From positions 1 through 28,686 of the forward strand of contig JAGBSL010000036.1 of NCBI GenBank assembly GCA_017631875.1: a DNA stretch of 28,686 bases, in the 5' to 3' direction. A program made the translations under genes and the position numbers. Shown here one piece after another: positions 8,093 to 17,782 of the stretch (positions are counted from its first letter, which is position 1; every line of letters begins with the position of its first letter). This DNA comes from Bacteroidales bacterium. GTDB taxonomy: Bacteria; Bacteroidota; Bacteroidia; Bacteroidales; UBA932. The notes under the pieces were generated by a model, which saw only the letters and a list, made by a program, of their open reading frames with translations, was not told where the DNA came from and searched no databases.

Positions 8093-9634
8093 TTACTCCT
8101 GCCAGATGAGGGATACGAGGCTCTTTGCCGGTACTGTGTACTTCACGGTGAACTTGGTATTGGCAAAGATGATCGCCTGATCTTGATCGGAGTTGTTGCA
8201 GATCAATGTTCCGACTGTGTTGTCCGGATTGAGGAACATCATGCACTCGAAACGTGTAGGAAGTTCCATTCCGCCGATCGCGATTCTCTTGGCGCCCGGC
8301 TTTACAACTGCAGACGCATGAGCCACATGATACCAGTGTGCATTCTTTGTGATGCTCTCGTAATCGAGCGAGCTGATTGTCACACCGCCGTAGCATGTCT
8401 TGCATGATCCGTCGTGCGGGCTGTATGGACCCTTCTTCTCATCAAGCATGAGGTTCCAGTAAGTCACACCCTTGCCGCCGCGTCTCATTGTTCCCATGAA
8501 CACATTCGAGAACTCCTCGAGTACAAACGGATTGAATCTGCCGCCGACCTTACCTGCGAGGTCATAGTTCCACTCACCGATAGAAGCCTCTGTGAACCAG
8601 ATGCCCTTCTCAGGATTTGCAGCATAGATCTCGTCAAGTTCTGAAACATGGCCGCCGTAGTTGTGCCATGCCGAACCGGCAGCCCATTTGTATGCTTCAG
8701 GATCTGCATAGATATTCAGAGGGTAATTATTCTGGTCTGACTTGTCGTCGTAATTGTAGTTGTGGTCGAACAACATGATCTTTGTGTCAAGACCAGCCTT
8801 CTGGATAGCAGGGCCGAGGATCTTGATGAACTTGAGCTGATCCTTCCACGGCATGTACAGAGACATGGAGTTACCATGATTCAGAGGTTCGTTCTGCATT
8901 GTCACAGCATAGATATCGAAGCCCTCAGCCTCCATTGTCTGGATCCACTTCACGAAATACTCTGCATAGTCATCATAGCATGAAGGTCTGAGTCGACCGC
9001 TGGTCCAGCTGTTGAATCTGGTCTCAAGAGTCGCCTCATCATATCCTTCATACCTGCTTTTGCCTCCCTTCATCCATCTAGGGCAAGACCATGGCGAGCC
9101 GATGATCTTCACGTCAGGATTGATCGCATAGATCTCCTTGAGGATCGGGAACAGGAGGTTCTTGTCCTCTGGGTGAACCGCAAAGTTCTGAAGTCCTTCT
9201 GTGTCACACCATGTATAGTTATCTGCAGTACAGAAGTCTGAAGCTCCGATTGCCACACGGATAAGGCTTGAACCGATGTTTTCCTTAGAGAAGAGTTCAG
9301 TAAGGAATCTTGTTCTCGCCTCCTGAGGCATCTGCAGGAGGTTGTAGCATGAAGCAGTAGTGATGGCAAGACCGAAGCCGTCGATCTCCTGATAAGTCTT
9401 TGTCTTATCGTAAGTGATCTGGTTCGGAGACATGCTGCCCGGCTTACTGAAGTCAAAGCCTGACTTCTTGAAGAGAAGGGTCTGGTTTGCCATAGTGACA
9501 TAAGCAGTCACATCCTTCTCCTGAACCACAGGCTGCTCCTGGTCCTGCTTCTTGTCGTCATCCGGTTTTTCTGTCGGAGTGCAGTTGCATGCGCAAAGGC
9601 ATGTAACCGCCATTATCATGAATAATTTTTTCAT
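8093..9634 (-). CDS. GH30 family glycosidase lipoprotein (glucosylceramidase / beta-1,6-glucanase type)
   Basis: This 513-aa protein is a retaining clan GH-A hydrolase. After a lipobox (LCAC, Cys16) and a charged, low-complexity linker (about 20-40) comes the GH30 core: YQEIDGFGLAITTAS (81-95), GSPWSCPRWMK (179-189), acid/base Glu249 in MQNEP and nucleophile Glu349 in WFTEASIGEW. A C-terminal beta-domain completes the usual architecture. Known GH30 activities include beta-glucosylceramidase, beta-1,6-glucanase and xylanase. Context and overall form fit the GH30_3-like beta-1,6-glucanases of Bacteroidetes PULs, but the subfamily is inferred. It starts 6 bp after susD. The surface lipoprotein location would suit cutting polymer before import through SusC. 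Confidence 0.9.
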   Translation of the reverse strand: MKKLFMIMAVTCLCACNCTPTEKPDDDKKQDQEQPVVQEKDVTAYVTMANQTLLFKKSGFDFSKPGSMSPNQITYDKTKTYQEIDGFGLAITTASCYNLLQMPQEARTRFLTELFSKENIGSSLIRVAIGASDFCTADNYTWCDTEGLQNFAVHPEDKNLLFPILKEIYAINPDVKIIGSPWSCPRWMKGGKSRYEGYDEATLETRFNSWTSGRLRPSCYDDYAEYFVKWIQTMEAEGFDIYAVTMQNEPLNHGNSMSLYMPWKDQLKFIKILGPAIQKAGLDTKIMLFDHNYNYDDKSDQNNYPLNIYADPEAYKWAAGSAWHNYGGHVSELDEIYAANPEKGIWFTEASIGEWNYDLAGKVGGRFNPFVLEEFSNVFMGTMRRGGKGVTYWNLMLDEKKGPYSPHDGSCKTCYGGVTISSLDYESITKNAHWYHVAHASAVVKPGAKRIAIGGMELPTRFECMMFLNPDNTVGTLICNNSDQDQAIIFANTKFTVKYTVPAKSLVSLIWQE

Positions 9635-9640
9635 AGTCTG

Positions 9641-11182
9641 TTAGTATCCTGGGTTCTGAACAAGGCTTGGGTTGTTTTCAAGAGCCTCCTGTGGGATAGG
9701 CATAAGGATAGTCTCCTCAGTAAGAGGTCTTCTTGACTGCCAGTACTTGTCATATCTTGGAGATGTCGGATCTGACATTGCATTGTGTACCTCAGCAGCC
9801 TTTCCATGACGAACGAGGTCCCAGAAACGGAAGCCCTCGAATGCAAGCTCGAGACGGCGCTCGTGAAGTACAGCGTCAATCATCGCATTCTGATCTGCAG
9901 GCTGAGCAATTTCCTTGATGCCGGCACGGCGGCGGATCTTGTTGACATACTCGGTAGAGCCGGCGAGGTCACCGGTCATACAGAGCGCCTCTGCGTGGAG
10001 GAGATAGATCTCGCCAAGACGCATGAGGATGGTGCTGGATGCATTGGTAGGGCACTTGTGCATGAATGCGTAGTTGTCAGCAGGATAGTAGTTTGACCAT
10101 GCACTGTTAGGATCTGTTCCTGTCTGGTCGTATGTGATACATGCGTTAGCTCTCTCTGTGTCACCCTCGGCAGCATAAGCGGCGATAAGGTCACGTGAAG
10201 GAGTGATCCACTTGATCCATGTATATGAGTTATTAGGATCATAGTAGTTTCTGTGGTACATCATCCAGATCCAGTTACCGTTGTCACGTGTCCAGGTCAC
10301 CTCGAAGATAGACTCTGAAGTGTTTCTGACTGCATCGTTATCGTCGTATGCCCACATCTGGCCATAGTCATCGCAAAGGGTGAAGCCCATTCCCTCGACG
10401 ATCTCGCAATGCTCGGCAACCTTGTTCCAGTCCTGGTGAGCAGACTTCTCAGCATATACTCTTGCAAGCATACCGTGAGCGAATGCCTTAGAAAGCAGAT
10501 ACTTGTTAGAGTGGTCTACCTCGGGACCGTTCTGAGTCGCCCATGTGAGTTCCTCGATAAGCTGCTGGTAAACATCATCCTTCGATGTGCGAGGCGGATA
10601 GTACTCGAAGTACACTTCCTCGACATTCTCAGCAGTGATTGCTGGCGGAATGCTGTTCTGTACAGGGATATCACCCCAGATGAGGGACATCTGATAGAGA
10701 GCATACGCCTTCATGCAAAGACCCTGAGACTTCCAGTGCTTGTACTGCATTTCAGTCATGCTTGGGTCAGTCTCCTTGATGCGGTCGATATTACATACGA
10801 TCTGGTTTGCGTATCCTACTGCCTCCTGGTAGTAGTTCCAGTCGCGCTTCACGTTCTTGTTGTCACCGTCCTGCTTGTTGGCCTCGATAGCCATGAGCTC
10901 TCCGGTTCCAGGGTTTCCGCCGTAAGCATTGTCTGCACGGCACTCAGCGAACACCATTCCGTCAAGGAAGATACCCTCCTGCATCACGTTGCTCTTGAGC
11001 CAGCTGTTGTACATAGCGTCAACAAGGCCCGCGATATCCTCCTTTGTGGTATACTGAGACTCAGTCTCCTCATCCACCTGGACATTACCCTCGTTGTATC
11101 CTGTCTCAGGATAGAGATTCAGTTCGCATGATGCCAGAGAAACAATCGAGGCGATCGCCATAAATCTATATATCTTTTTCAT
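9641..11182 (-). CDS. susD: SusD/RagB-family nutrient-binding outer-membrane lipoprotein
   Basis: SusD proteins sit on the SusC barrel and hold glycan at the cell surface for import. From the chosen start the protein has 513 aa, with lipobox LASC (Cys19). An N-terminal SusD-like part carries helical TPR-type repeats (e.g. WKSQGLCMKAYALYQM). The C-terminal RagB/SusD signature is RLGEIYLLHAEAL, VLHERRLELAFEGFRFWDLVRHG and ILMPIPQEALENNPSLVQNPGY. An ATG four codons upstream (11194) is only 3 bp after the susC stop. I prefer 11182 because MKKIYRFM is a cleaner signal peptide, but both are possible. The glycan it binds cannot be read from sequence. Confidence 0.93.
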   Translation of the reverse strand: MKKIYRFMAIASIVSLASCELNLYPETGYNEGNVQVDEETESQYTTKEDIAGLVDAMYNSWLKSNVMQEGIFLDGMVFAECRADNAYGGNPGTGELMAIEANKQDGDNKNVKRDWNYYQEAVGYANQIVCNIDRIKETDPSMTEMQYKHWKSQGLCMKAYALYQMSLIWGDIPVQNSIPPAITAENVEEVYFEYYPPRTSKDDVYQQLIEELTWATQNGPEVDHSNKYLLSKAFAHGMLARVYAEKSAHQDWNKVAEHCEIVEGMGFTLCDDYGQMWAYDDNDAVRNTSESIFEVTWTRDNGNWIWMMYHRNYYDPNNSYTWIKWITPSRDLIAAYAAEGDTERANACITYDQTGTDPNSAWSNYYPADNYAFMHKCPTNASSTILMRLGEIYLLHAEALCMTGDLAGSTEYVNKIRRRAGIKEIAQPADQNAMIDAVLHERRLELAFEGFRFWDLVRHGKAAEVHNAMSDPTSPRYDKYWQSRRPLTEETILMPIPQEALENNPSLVQNPGY

Positions 11183-11197
11183 ACTGCTTCTCATGTA

Positions 11198-14182
11198 TTA
11201 GAATTCAACATTAACACCGAACAGAACGGTCTTGACGCAAGGGTAGGTTCCCCAGTCGACGCCCATGCTGGTCGCGCTTGTGTACTGGCTCATCTCAGGG
11301 TCATATCCCGAATACTTTGTGAAGGTGATCATGTTATCCAGAGTGATGTATGGCTGGATACGTGAGATGTTTGCCTTCTTGAGAGCCGGATGTGTGATGT
11401 TATATGAAAGAGTGATGTTCTTGATCTTGAGGTATGAACCGTCCTCGATCCATCTTGTAGATGCCTTGAGGTTGTCAAGCTCGCCACCCTTAGGGATGTC
11501 AGTGATCTGACCAGGAGTACGCCAACGTCTGAGGACGCTCTTCACCTGGTTTGCACCTGAGTACATACCCTCCATCTCGATACGTGAAGCGTTGTAGATG
11601 TCATTTCCTACCGAAGATGTCATCAGGATGCTGAGGCTGAGGCCCTTCCAGCTGATATTGTTGGTCATACCGGCTGTGAACCAAGGGTTGGCATTACCGA
11701 TGTACTGCTTGTCGGCTACATTGATAAGGCCGTCTTCGTTCTTATCCTCATAGATCACCATACCTGTCTCAGGGTCGATGCCCTCTGCCTTGAGACCCCA
11801 GAACATCGAGAGAGGCTGACCAGGGGTCATGCGCACGATGTTCTCAGAGTGAGCCTCTGAAGTAGAAGTATAGTAGTAAACCTGCTGGAGGTCAAGCTTC
11901 TCGAGCTTGTTGCGGTTCATAGACACGTTGAAGTCAGTAGACCATGTCCATCCGTTTCTCTCGATGTTCACAGAGTTCACCGCGAGCTCGATACCCCAGT
12001 TGGACATCTCTCCCTCGTTACGGTAGATGCTTGGATATGGAGCAGGAAGAGGAACGCTCATGAGGAGGTCTGTGGTATACTTATAATATCCGTCCACTGT
12101 CACACCGAGTCTTCCGCCGAACATAGACCAGTCGACGCCGATGTTTGTCTGGGTTGTAGTCTCCCAAGTAAGGCCCTTGTTACCCATGTTAGAACGGCTG
12201 CCTACTGTAGGAACCGCATCCACATGCTCATTCGCTGTCCAGTCATAGTAGTTGATGCCATAGTTCTGAACCCACGCATAATCCGCGAGTCCGGACTGGT
12301 TACCCTGCTGTCCCCAACCTACGCGGACCTTGAGGTCGTTGATCCAGCTCACATCCTTGAGCCAGTCCTCGCCTGAAAGACGCCATGCTGCCGAAACTGA
12401 AGGGAAGAGACCCCACTTGTGACCAGGAGCAAGCTTTGAAGAACCGTCGGCACGGAAGTTAGCTGTAATGTAATACTTACTGTCGTAGTTATATGAAACA
12501 CGTGCGAGGTATGACATGATGGCCCACTGTGAATAACCCTGGCTCTGTCCTCTCAGACCGCCCTTGTTACCGCCGTTGATACCGAAGATTGCCTCATAGT
12601 TCTCTGGAGAGAAGTGGCTTCTTGAACCTGTGAGGTTCTCCCAACGTGATGTTGTGGCAGAAGTACCGGCCATAGCCTCAAAAGTATGCTTAGCATTCCA
12701 TACGTGGTTGTATGTCAAGATGTTATCATACACCATTCTTACGTCATCACTTCTCTCTGATGAAGCCTCACCCTTCTGGGTTCTTCCGTAAGAAGTAGTT
12801 ACAGGATCAAGGAACGAGTAGTTGTGAACCCATCTGCGGTCCATTGTCACTGTAGACTTGAAGTTGAGGTCCTCGTGGAACTTGAGAGTGATGTTTCCTG
12901 TGAGGAGGAGACGGTCAGTCTGGCTGTAGTTGTTCTCGGTTCTTGCCATGTTCTCGATAGGGGTCGAGAGGTTGGCACCGTAGAATGAGTTCCAGTACCA
13001 GTTAGGGTTCTCGTCGCTCCATACCTTTGCGTATGTAGGAGTGTTGATCACTGAAAGGACTACACCTGCACGGTTAGAACCTGTACCTGAGATGATACCG
13101 TTGTTCTTATAGCTTGAGTATGCCACATTCACTCCAGCAGAAATCCAGTCGAAGAGGTCTGCATCGAAGTTAGCCTTGATGTTGAAACGCTTGTTGTATG
13201 CAACCGGAAGGACACCCTGCTCGTCAGAGTAGCCGGCACCGAGATAATATCTCATCTTGTCGCTTGCATTGGCAACGGAGATCTGGTAGTTCTGGTTGAT
13301 ACCTGTGCGGTAAGTCTCCTCAAACCAGTCAGTCTCATCCTTAAGCTCAACACCCTCTGGGAACTTGACCATACCAATCTCGTTCATAAGGTCCATGTAC
13401 TCGGCTGTATTGAGGACCTCATATGTCTTCGCTACGTTAGAGAGACCCACTGAAGCGTTGAAGTTGATCTGTGGACCACGGCTCTTCTTACCCTGCTTGG
13501 TTGTGATCAGAACGACACCGTTTGCTGCGCGCGAACCGTAGATCGCTGCTGAAGAAGCGTCCTTGAGGATCTGCATTGTCTCGATGTCCTGAGGAGAGAG
13601 GTATGCGATCGCATAGTTACCTGTACCTACAGGCACGCCGTCAACGACATAGAGAGGGTCGTTAGATGAAGCGATGGATGACGCACCGCGCACGCGGACT
13701 GTCATACCTGCTCCCGGAAGACCGCTGGTCTGCTGCACGGTCACACCCGCAACCTTACCCTGGATGAAACCCGAAGCCTCAGTCACAGGACGGAGCTTAG
13801 TGTCTTCTGTAGACACTGTAGAAACGGCTGTAGTAAGGTCTCTCTTGCGGACTGTACCATAACCGATCGCTACGACTGCATCGAGCATGATCGCGTCTTC
13901 GGACGCTGTCAGGTCGATTACAGCACGATTGTTAACCTTTTCAGTAACTGTAAGATAGCCAAGAGCAGCAAACTCCAGGGACACGTTTCCTGAAGAAACT
14001 GTCAGCTGCCAGTTACCATCGATGTCGGTGGTGGTACCATTCTGGGTACCCTGCTCAACTACGGTCATGCCTATTACAGGAATGCCGGATTGATCGACCA
14101 CCGTACCCTTTACAGAATGCTGCTGAGCATAAGATACCATGCCCATAAGTAGCAGCACCACCATAGTCAGATACTTTCTCAT
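11198..14182 (-). CDS. susC: SusC/RagA-family TonB-dependent outer-membrane transporter
   Basis: This 994-aa protein forms the outer-membrane channel that imports oligosaccharides with energy from TonB. The order is signal peptide (1-19, cleavage after SYA), carboxypeptidase-D regulatory-like domain (about 22-100, GTVVDQSGIPVIGMTV), TonB-box/plug start (VVAIGYGTVRKRDLT, 103-117), plug domain with LYVVDGVPVG and the SusC-class motif LKDASSAAIYGSRAANGV (206-223), then a long beta-barrel ending in aromatic ...FGVNVEF. It lies directly upstream of susD. Only 47 bp separate its start from the folD stop, and I see no TAnnTTTG promoter there. No sigma/anti-sigma signalling extension is present at the N-terminus. 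Confidence 0.96.
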   Translation of the reverse strand: MRKYLTMVVLLLMGMVSYAQQHSVKGTVVDQSGIPVIGMTVVEQGTQNGTTTDIDGNWQLTVSSGNVSLEFAALGYLTVTEKVNNRAVIDLTASEDAIMLDAVVAIGYGTVRKRDLTTAVSTVSTEDTKLRPVTEASGFIQGKVAGVTVQQTSGLPGAGMTVRVRGASSIASSNDPLYVVDGVPVGTGNYAIAYLSPQDIETMQILKDASSAAIYGSRAANGVVLITTKQGKKSRGPQINFNASVGLSNVAKTYEVLNTAEYMDLMNEIGMVKFPEGVELKDETDWFEETYRTGINQNYQISVANASDKMRYYLGAGYSDEQGVLPVAYNKRFNIKANFDADLFDWISAGVNVAYSSYKNNGIISGTGSNRAGVVLSVINTPTYAKVWSDENPNWYWNSFYGANLSTPIENMARTENNYSQTDRLLLTGNITLKFHEDLNFKSTVTMDRRWVHNYSFLDPVTTSYGRTQKGEASSERSDDVRMVYDNILTYNHVWNAKHTFEAMAGTSATTSRWENLTGSRSHFSPENYEAIFGINGGNKGGLRGQSQGYSQWAIMSYLARVSYNYDSKYYITANFRADGSSKLAPGHKWGLFPSVSAAWRLSGEDWLKDVSWINDLKVRVGWGQQGNQSGLADYAWVQNYGINYYDWTANEHVDAVPTVGSRSNMGNKGLTWETTTQTNIGVDWSMFGGRLGVTVDGYYKYTTDLLMSVPLPAPYPSIYRNEGEMSNWGIELAVNSVNIERNGWTWSTDFNVSMNRNKLEKLDLQQVYYYTSTSEAHSENIVRMTPGQPLSMFWGLKAEGIDPETGMVIYEDKNEDGLINVADKQYIGNANPWFTAGMTNNISWKGLSLSILMTSSVGNDIYNASRIEMEGMYSGANQVKSVLRRWRTPGQITDIPKGGELDNLKASTRWIEDGSYLKIKNITLSYNITHPALKKANISRIQPYITLDNMITFTKYSGYDPEMSQYTSATSMGVDWGTYPCVKTVLFGVNVEF

Positions 14183-14229
14183 ACGGTAGAATTTAGTTGT
14201 TAGTATTTAGTGTTTGTTAGTTTCAGCGG

Positions 14230-15081
14230 TTAGCGTTCCATCTTTCTGATGAAGCACTCGATGGTGTTTTCCATGAGGCATGTGATGGTCATCGGACCTA
14301 CGCCGCCTGGAACCGGGGTGATGACTGACGCCTTAGGCTCGATCGCAGCATAATCCACGTCGCCGCAGAGCTTGCCAGTCTCAGGGTCACGGTTGACTCC
14401 GACGTCGATAACCACAGCACCCTCGGAAACCATGTCTGCAGTCACAAACTTTGGACGTCCGATTGCAACCACGAGAATCTCAGCGTTACGGGTAACTGTC
14501 GGAAGATCCACTGTGCGGCTGTGAGCGATAGTCACTGTCGCATTCTCGTCGAGGAGAAGCTTTGAAACTGGAAGACCGACGATGTTGCTTCGTCCGATCA
14601 CCACTGCACGCTTGCCCTTGATGTCCACTCCCGCAACCTTGAGCATCTTGATAATGCCCTTAGGAGTACATGGAAGGAGGCATTCCTGCTTCTGCCAGAG
14701 AGCAGCGACATTGAGAGGGTGGAAACCGTCCACGTCCTTCTCCTTGGCGATCGTAGCGATGACCTTGTCCTCGCTGATGTGTTTAGGAAGAGGAAGCTGA
14801 ACAAGGATTCCGTCAACTGAATCGTCAGCATTGAGTTCCTCGATCATACCGAGAAGCTCAGCCTCGGAAATCGTATCCGGCTTGCGGATTGTCGTGTTCT
14901 TGATACCGACATACTCCGAAGCCTTTGCCTTGCCTGTCACATAGGACACGCTACCCGGATCCTCACCTACGAGAATCACCACAAGGTGCGGCACACGGCC
15001 GTATTTCTCGGGAAATGTGGCAACCTGTGCCTTCATTTCGTCTTTCAGCTGAGCTGAAAGCTCTTTACCTGATATTATCAT
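14230..15081 (-). CDS. folD: Bifunctional methylenetetrahydrofolate dehydrogenase / methenyltetrahydrofolate cyclohydrolase (FolD)
   Basis: This cytosolic enzyme interconverts 5,10-methylene-, 5,10-methenyl- and 10-formyl-tetrahydrofolate using NADP(H). The 283-aa length is normal. Key features are Tyr47 and Lys51 of the YxxxK catalytic pair (SYVTGKAKA), QLPLP (95-99), KDVDGFHP (115-122), the nucleotide-binding GRSNIVGLP (163-171), and TPVPGGVGPMT near the C-terminus. It follows the esterase gene by 10 bp, with purD and purH upstream. Its 10-formyl-THF is the formyl donor for PurH, so co-transcription with purine genes makes metabolic sense. susC starts 47 bp downstream on the same strand. 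Confidence 0.97.
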   Translation of the reverse strand: MIISGKELSAQLKDEMKAQVATFPEKYGRVPHLVVILVGEDPGSVSYVTGKAKASEYVGIKNTTIRKPDTISEAELLGMIEELNADDSVDGILVQLPLPKHISEDKVIATIAKEKDVDGFHPLNVAALWQKQECLLPCTPKGIIKMLKVAGVDIKGKRAVVIGRSNIVGLPVSKLLLDENATVTIAHSRTVDLPTVTRNAEILVVAIGRPKFVTADMVSEGAVVIDVGVNRDPETGKLCGDVDYAAIEPKASVITPVPGGVGPMTITCLMENTIECFIRKMER

Positions 15082-15091
15082 CTATAAATGT

Positions 15092-16525
15092 TTAATAGTT
15101 ATCTGATCTGAATGGAGATATCGGAATGCCTGAGCAGTTGAACACCGTCGCCTCTGACCAGTTCTTCATGCCGTAGCGGACAGCTACCGGCTTCTGCACC
15201 TGAGGGCATTTGTAGACCAGCACCTTATGCGGGGCATTCCATAATACTATAGCCTTGGCAGGATAGAAAACTCCATCCTCACCGGCGAGCTCAAAACCGT
15301 CAACATCCTTGCTGAGCGGGCAAAGCCCCATCTCTCCGGCACTGAATGTGACTATAACCTGACCTTCCTCATACTTGAAGTCGACCGGAAGCGGAGTCTC
15401 GGCATCTACGCCTTTATATCCATAGTCATTGACAAGGGCCAGAAATGCCAGACGGTCTCCGACAGACTTCTTGTCGGCCGGGTGGATGCAGTTGATTTCT
15501 CCTGTGTCATGGGTAGCCGCCATGCCGCTCAGTGGAATCATCTCGAGAGTCTGTGCCTGCGCCCACATCATATATCCCGCATCAGGAGCATCCGGATTGA
15601 AGTAACCGTATGGAGCTATCTGGGTGAAGTAGAACGGCATCTGATCATTCCCCCACTCCTGACGGAGCATCTTCACGAATGCCGGCTGCAGACGCTTGTA
15701 CTGCTCGTATCGGGAGATGTTGTCGCATCCCTGATACCAGAGGAACCCGTGCGCCGTATATGATACGATGGAATGCAGCATTCCATTATACAATACGCCC
15801 GGGGCCTTCCATGCATATTCCTGCGGCCATGTCTTGGTGTCGAGATGGCTGAACGAGAAGTCATCCGAGAATTCCTTTCTCAGCAGTTCCGGGTTCATCC
15901 ATGCCTCGATCGGAGAGCCGCCCCATGATGCGTTTATTATACCTACCGGCACACCCATGACCTCATACAGGCGCTTTGCAAAGAAATATGCTGTCGCGCT
16001 TGCCTCGGCCACGCCTTCTGGAGTATGCTCATACCATCTTGCCTCACATTCCTCCTGAAGTTCAAGAGACTTGATGCGGCTGAGATTGCATGAACGTATA
16101 TGAACAGAAGGGTCGGCACCTAAAATAAGGTCGACCGCCCCTTCTACAGGCTGTCCCTGGAAGCCCCTCATGGTCATTTCCATGTTGGACTGTCCGGCAC
16201 ATATCCATACCTCACCGATGAGGATGTTCTTTAATGTTAACTTGTCACCGTCATTGAAAGTCATCTCATACGGACCTCCGGCTGACGGAGTGGCCACGCA
16301 GGCTCTCCATCTGCCGTTCTCGTCCGCATTGACGACGGTCTTGTCCTTGGACCACGTCGTTGTGATGACGACTCTTGCACCGGGCTCAGCCTTGCCCCAT
16401 ATGGCCGCTTCGCTCTCACGCTGAAGGACCATATTGTCTGCAAACACGGAAGGTAGCTCCACTTTTGCATCGAGCCTGCCGAATGCTCCGGCCAGCATCA
16501 AGATGACCGCAAGAAAACGTTTCAT
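15092..16525 (-). CDS. Secreted SGNH-type acetylesterase, sialate O-acetylesterase-like
   Basis: This predicted carbohydrate esterase removes O-acetyl groups from sialic acid or other glycans. The 477-aa protein has a cleavable signal peptide (about 1-20, ending LDA) and an N-terminal beta-domain starting LPSVFADNMVLQRE. The SGNH core has the nucleophile Ser113 in WICAGQSNMEM, the NASWGGSPIEAW block (198-209), and the acid/base His348 in the GEINCIHPADKKSVGDRLA context. Families with this layout are annotated sialate O-acetylesterase (SASA; some in CAZy CE20), and the real substrate may be xylan, hemicellulose or another acetylated glycan. It begins 3 bp after the purD stop and ends 10 bp before folD, so it sits inside a housekeeping operon. 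It may functionally belong with the downstream PUL. Confidence 0.87.
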   Translation of the reverse strand: MKRFLAVILMLAGAFGRLDAKVELPSVFADNMVLQRESEAAIWGKAEPGARVVITTTWSKDKTVVNADENGRWRACVATPSAGGPYEMTFNDGDKLTLKNILIGEVWICAGQSNMEMTMRGFQGQPVEGAVDLILGADPSVHIRSCNLSRIKSLELQEECEARWYEHTPEGVAEASATAYFFAKRLYEVMGVPVGIINASWGGSPIEAWMNPELLRKEFSDDFSFSHLDTKTWPQEYAWKAPGVLYNGMLHSIVSYTAHGFLWYQGCDNISRYEQYKRLQPAFVKMLRQEWGNDQMPFYFTQIAPYGYFNPDAPDAGYMMWAQAQTLEMIPLSGMAATHDTGEINCIHPADKKSVGDRLAFLALVNDYGYKGVDAETPLPVDFKYEEGQVIVTFSAGEMGLCPLSKDVDGFELAGEDGVFYPAKAIVLWNAPHKVLVYKCPQVQKPVAVRYGMKNWSEATVFNCSGIPISPFRSDNY

Positions 16526-16528
16526 GAA

Positions 16529-17782
16529 TTATAATACTCTCCAGCCGATGTCGCGGCGATAGAAAAGGTTGTCACACTCTATTGACTCGACAGCTGCAAG
16601 CGCCTTGTCGTGAGCCTCCTGGAGGTCTGCGCCGAAGCCTACCACCATGAGGACACGTCCTCCTGATGTGTAATACTTGCCGTCCTTGAGGGATGTTCCC
16701 ATGTGGAATACCCTGATGTCCTCAGGAAGAGCATCGAGACCCTTGATCTCGTATCCCTTCTCATAGTCTCCAGGGTAACCCTTGGATGCCATCACGAAGC
16801 CCATTGTAACCTCCTTCTTCCACTCTATCTGAGGCATAGGAGTGTGGTCAGCCACTGCCGAGAAGATGTCATAGATGTCTGTTGCAAGACGTGGGAGCAC
16901 AACCTCTGTCTCAGGATCGCCGAAACGGCAGTTGAACTCGATCACCTTAGGTCCCTGAGGGGTCTTCATGAGACCACCGTAAAGAACGCCGGTGAACGGA
17001 CAACCCTCGGCAACCATTGCAGCTGCTGTCGGCTTCATCACATGCTCGAGTGAGAACTCAAGGTCCTCGTCCGAAATGATCGGAACCGGTGAGTATGCAC
17101 CCATACCGCCTGTGTTAGGTCCCTTATCACCCTCGTATGCACGCTTGTGATCCTGCGAGAGAGTCATCGGATAGACCTCAAGACCGTCTACGAAGCACAT
17201 GAATGAAAACTCAGGTCCTGTGAGGAACTCCTCAACCACGACCTTGCCCTTTCCGAACTTGTCGTCAAGAAGCATGTCCTTGAGGGTAGCGTCAGCCTCC
17301 TCAAGAGTCTCAGGGATAACTACACCCTTTCCGGCTGCGAGTCCGTCATACTTGAGAACTACAGGGAACGAACCCTTCTTCACATACTCGAGAGCTGCAT
17401 TATAGTCCTCGAATGTCTCGAAAGCGGCGGTAGGGATGTTGTATTTCGCCATGAGCTGCTTTGCGAAGTCCTTGCTGGCCTCGATTGTTGCTGCAGCCTT
17501 TGACGGACCGAAGATTCTGAGGCCTGCTGCCTTGAATGCATCTACAACACCTGCTGCGAGAGCCACCTCAGGGCCTACTACAGCGAGGTCTATGCCATTC
17601 TCAAGTGCAAAATTCTTGAGACCCTCAACGTCTGTATCCTTGATTGCAACGCACTCGGCCTGGGCAGAGATACCCGCATTGCCAGGTGCGCAATAGATCT
17701 TTCCTACCTGCGGAGAGCGGCTGAGAGCGTCAACGATCGCATGCTCACGTCCACCGCCACCGATTACCAATACTTTCTTCAT
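16529..17782 (-). CDS. purD: Phosphoribosylamine-glycine ligase (GAR synthetase, PurD)
   Basis: PurD catalyses step 2 of de novo purine synthesis, joining glycine to 5-phosphoribosylamine with ATP. The 417-aa protein begins MKKVLVIGGGGREHA, the PurD N-terminal glycine loop. An ATP-grasp fold follows, with LKYDGLAAGKGVV, the PurD signature DHKRAYEGDKGPNTGGMGAYSP, and FNCRFGDPETEVVLPRL near the metal site. The frame is open for 27 more codons up to 17863, just after the purH stop. That extension shows no family resemblance, so the ATG at 17782 was chosen, leaving an 82-bp spacer from purH. No promoter is recognisable in that spacer. Confidence 0.97.
   Translation of the reverse strand: MKKVLVIGGGGREHAIVDALSRSPQVGKIYCAPGNAGISAQAECVAIKDTDVEGLKNFALENGIDLAVVGPEVALAAGVVDAFKAAGLRIFGPSKAAATIEASKDFAKQLMAKYNIPTAAFETFEDYNAALEYVKKGSFPVVLKYDGLAAGKGVVIPETLEEADATLKDMLLDDKFGKGKVVVEEFLTGPEFSFMCFVDGLEVYPMTLSQDHKRAYEGDKGPNTGGMGAYSPVPIISDEDLEFSLEHVMKPTAAAMVAEGCPFTGVLYGGLMKTPQGPKVIEFNCRFGDPETEVVLPRLATDIYDIFSAVADHTPMPQIEWKKEVTMGFVMASKGYPGDYEKGYEIKGLDALPEDIRVFHMGTSLKDGKYYTSGGRVLMVVGFGADLQEAHDKALAAVESIECDNLFYRRDIGWRVL

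Noticed and set aside
10409..11131. 240-aa plus-strand open frame opposite susD
   Set aside because: It is a shadow of the susD codon pattern. It has no domain I recognise and no promoter, and the opposing frame is a clear SusD protein.
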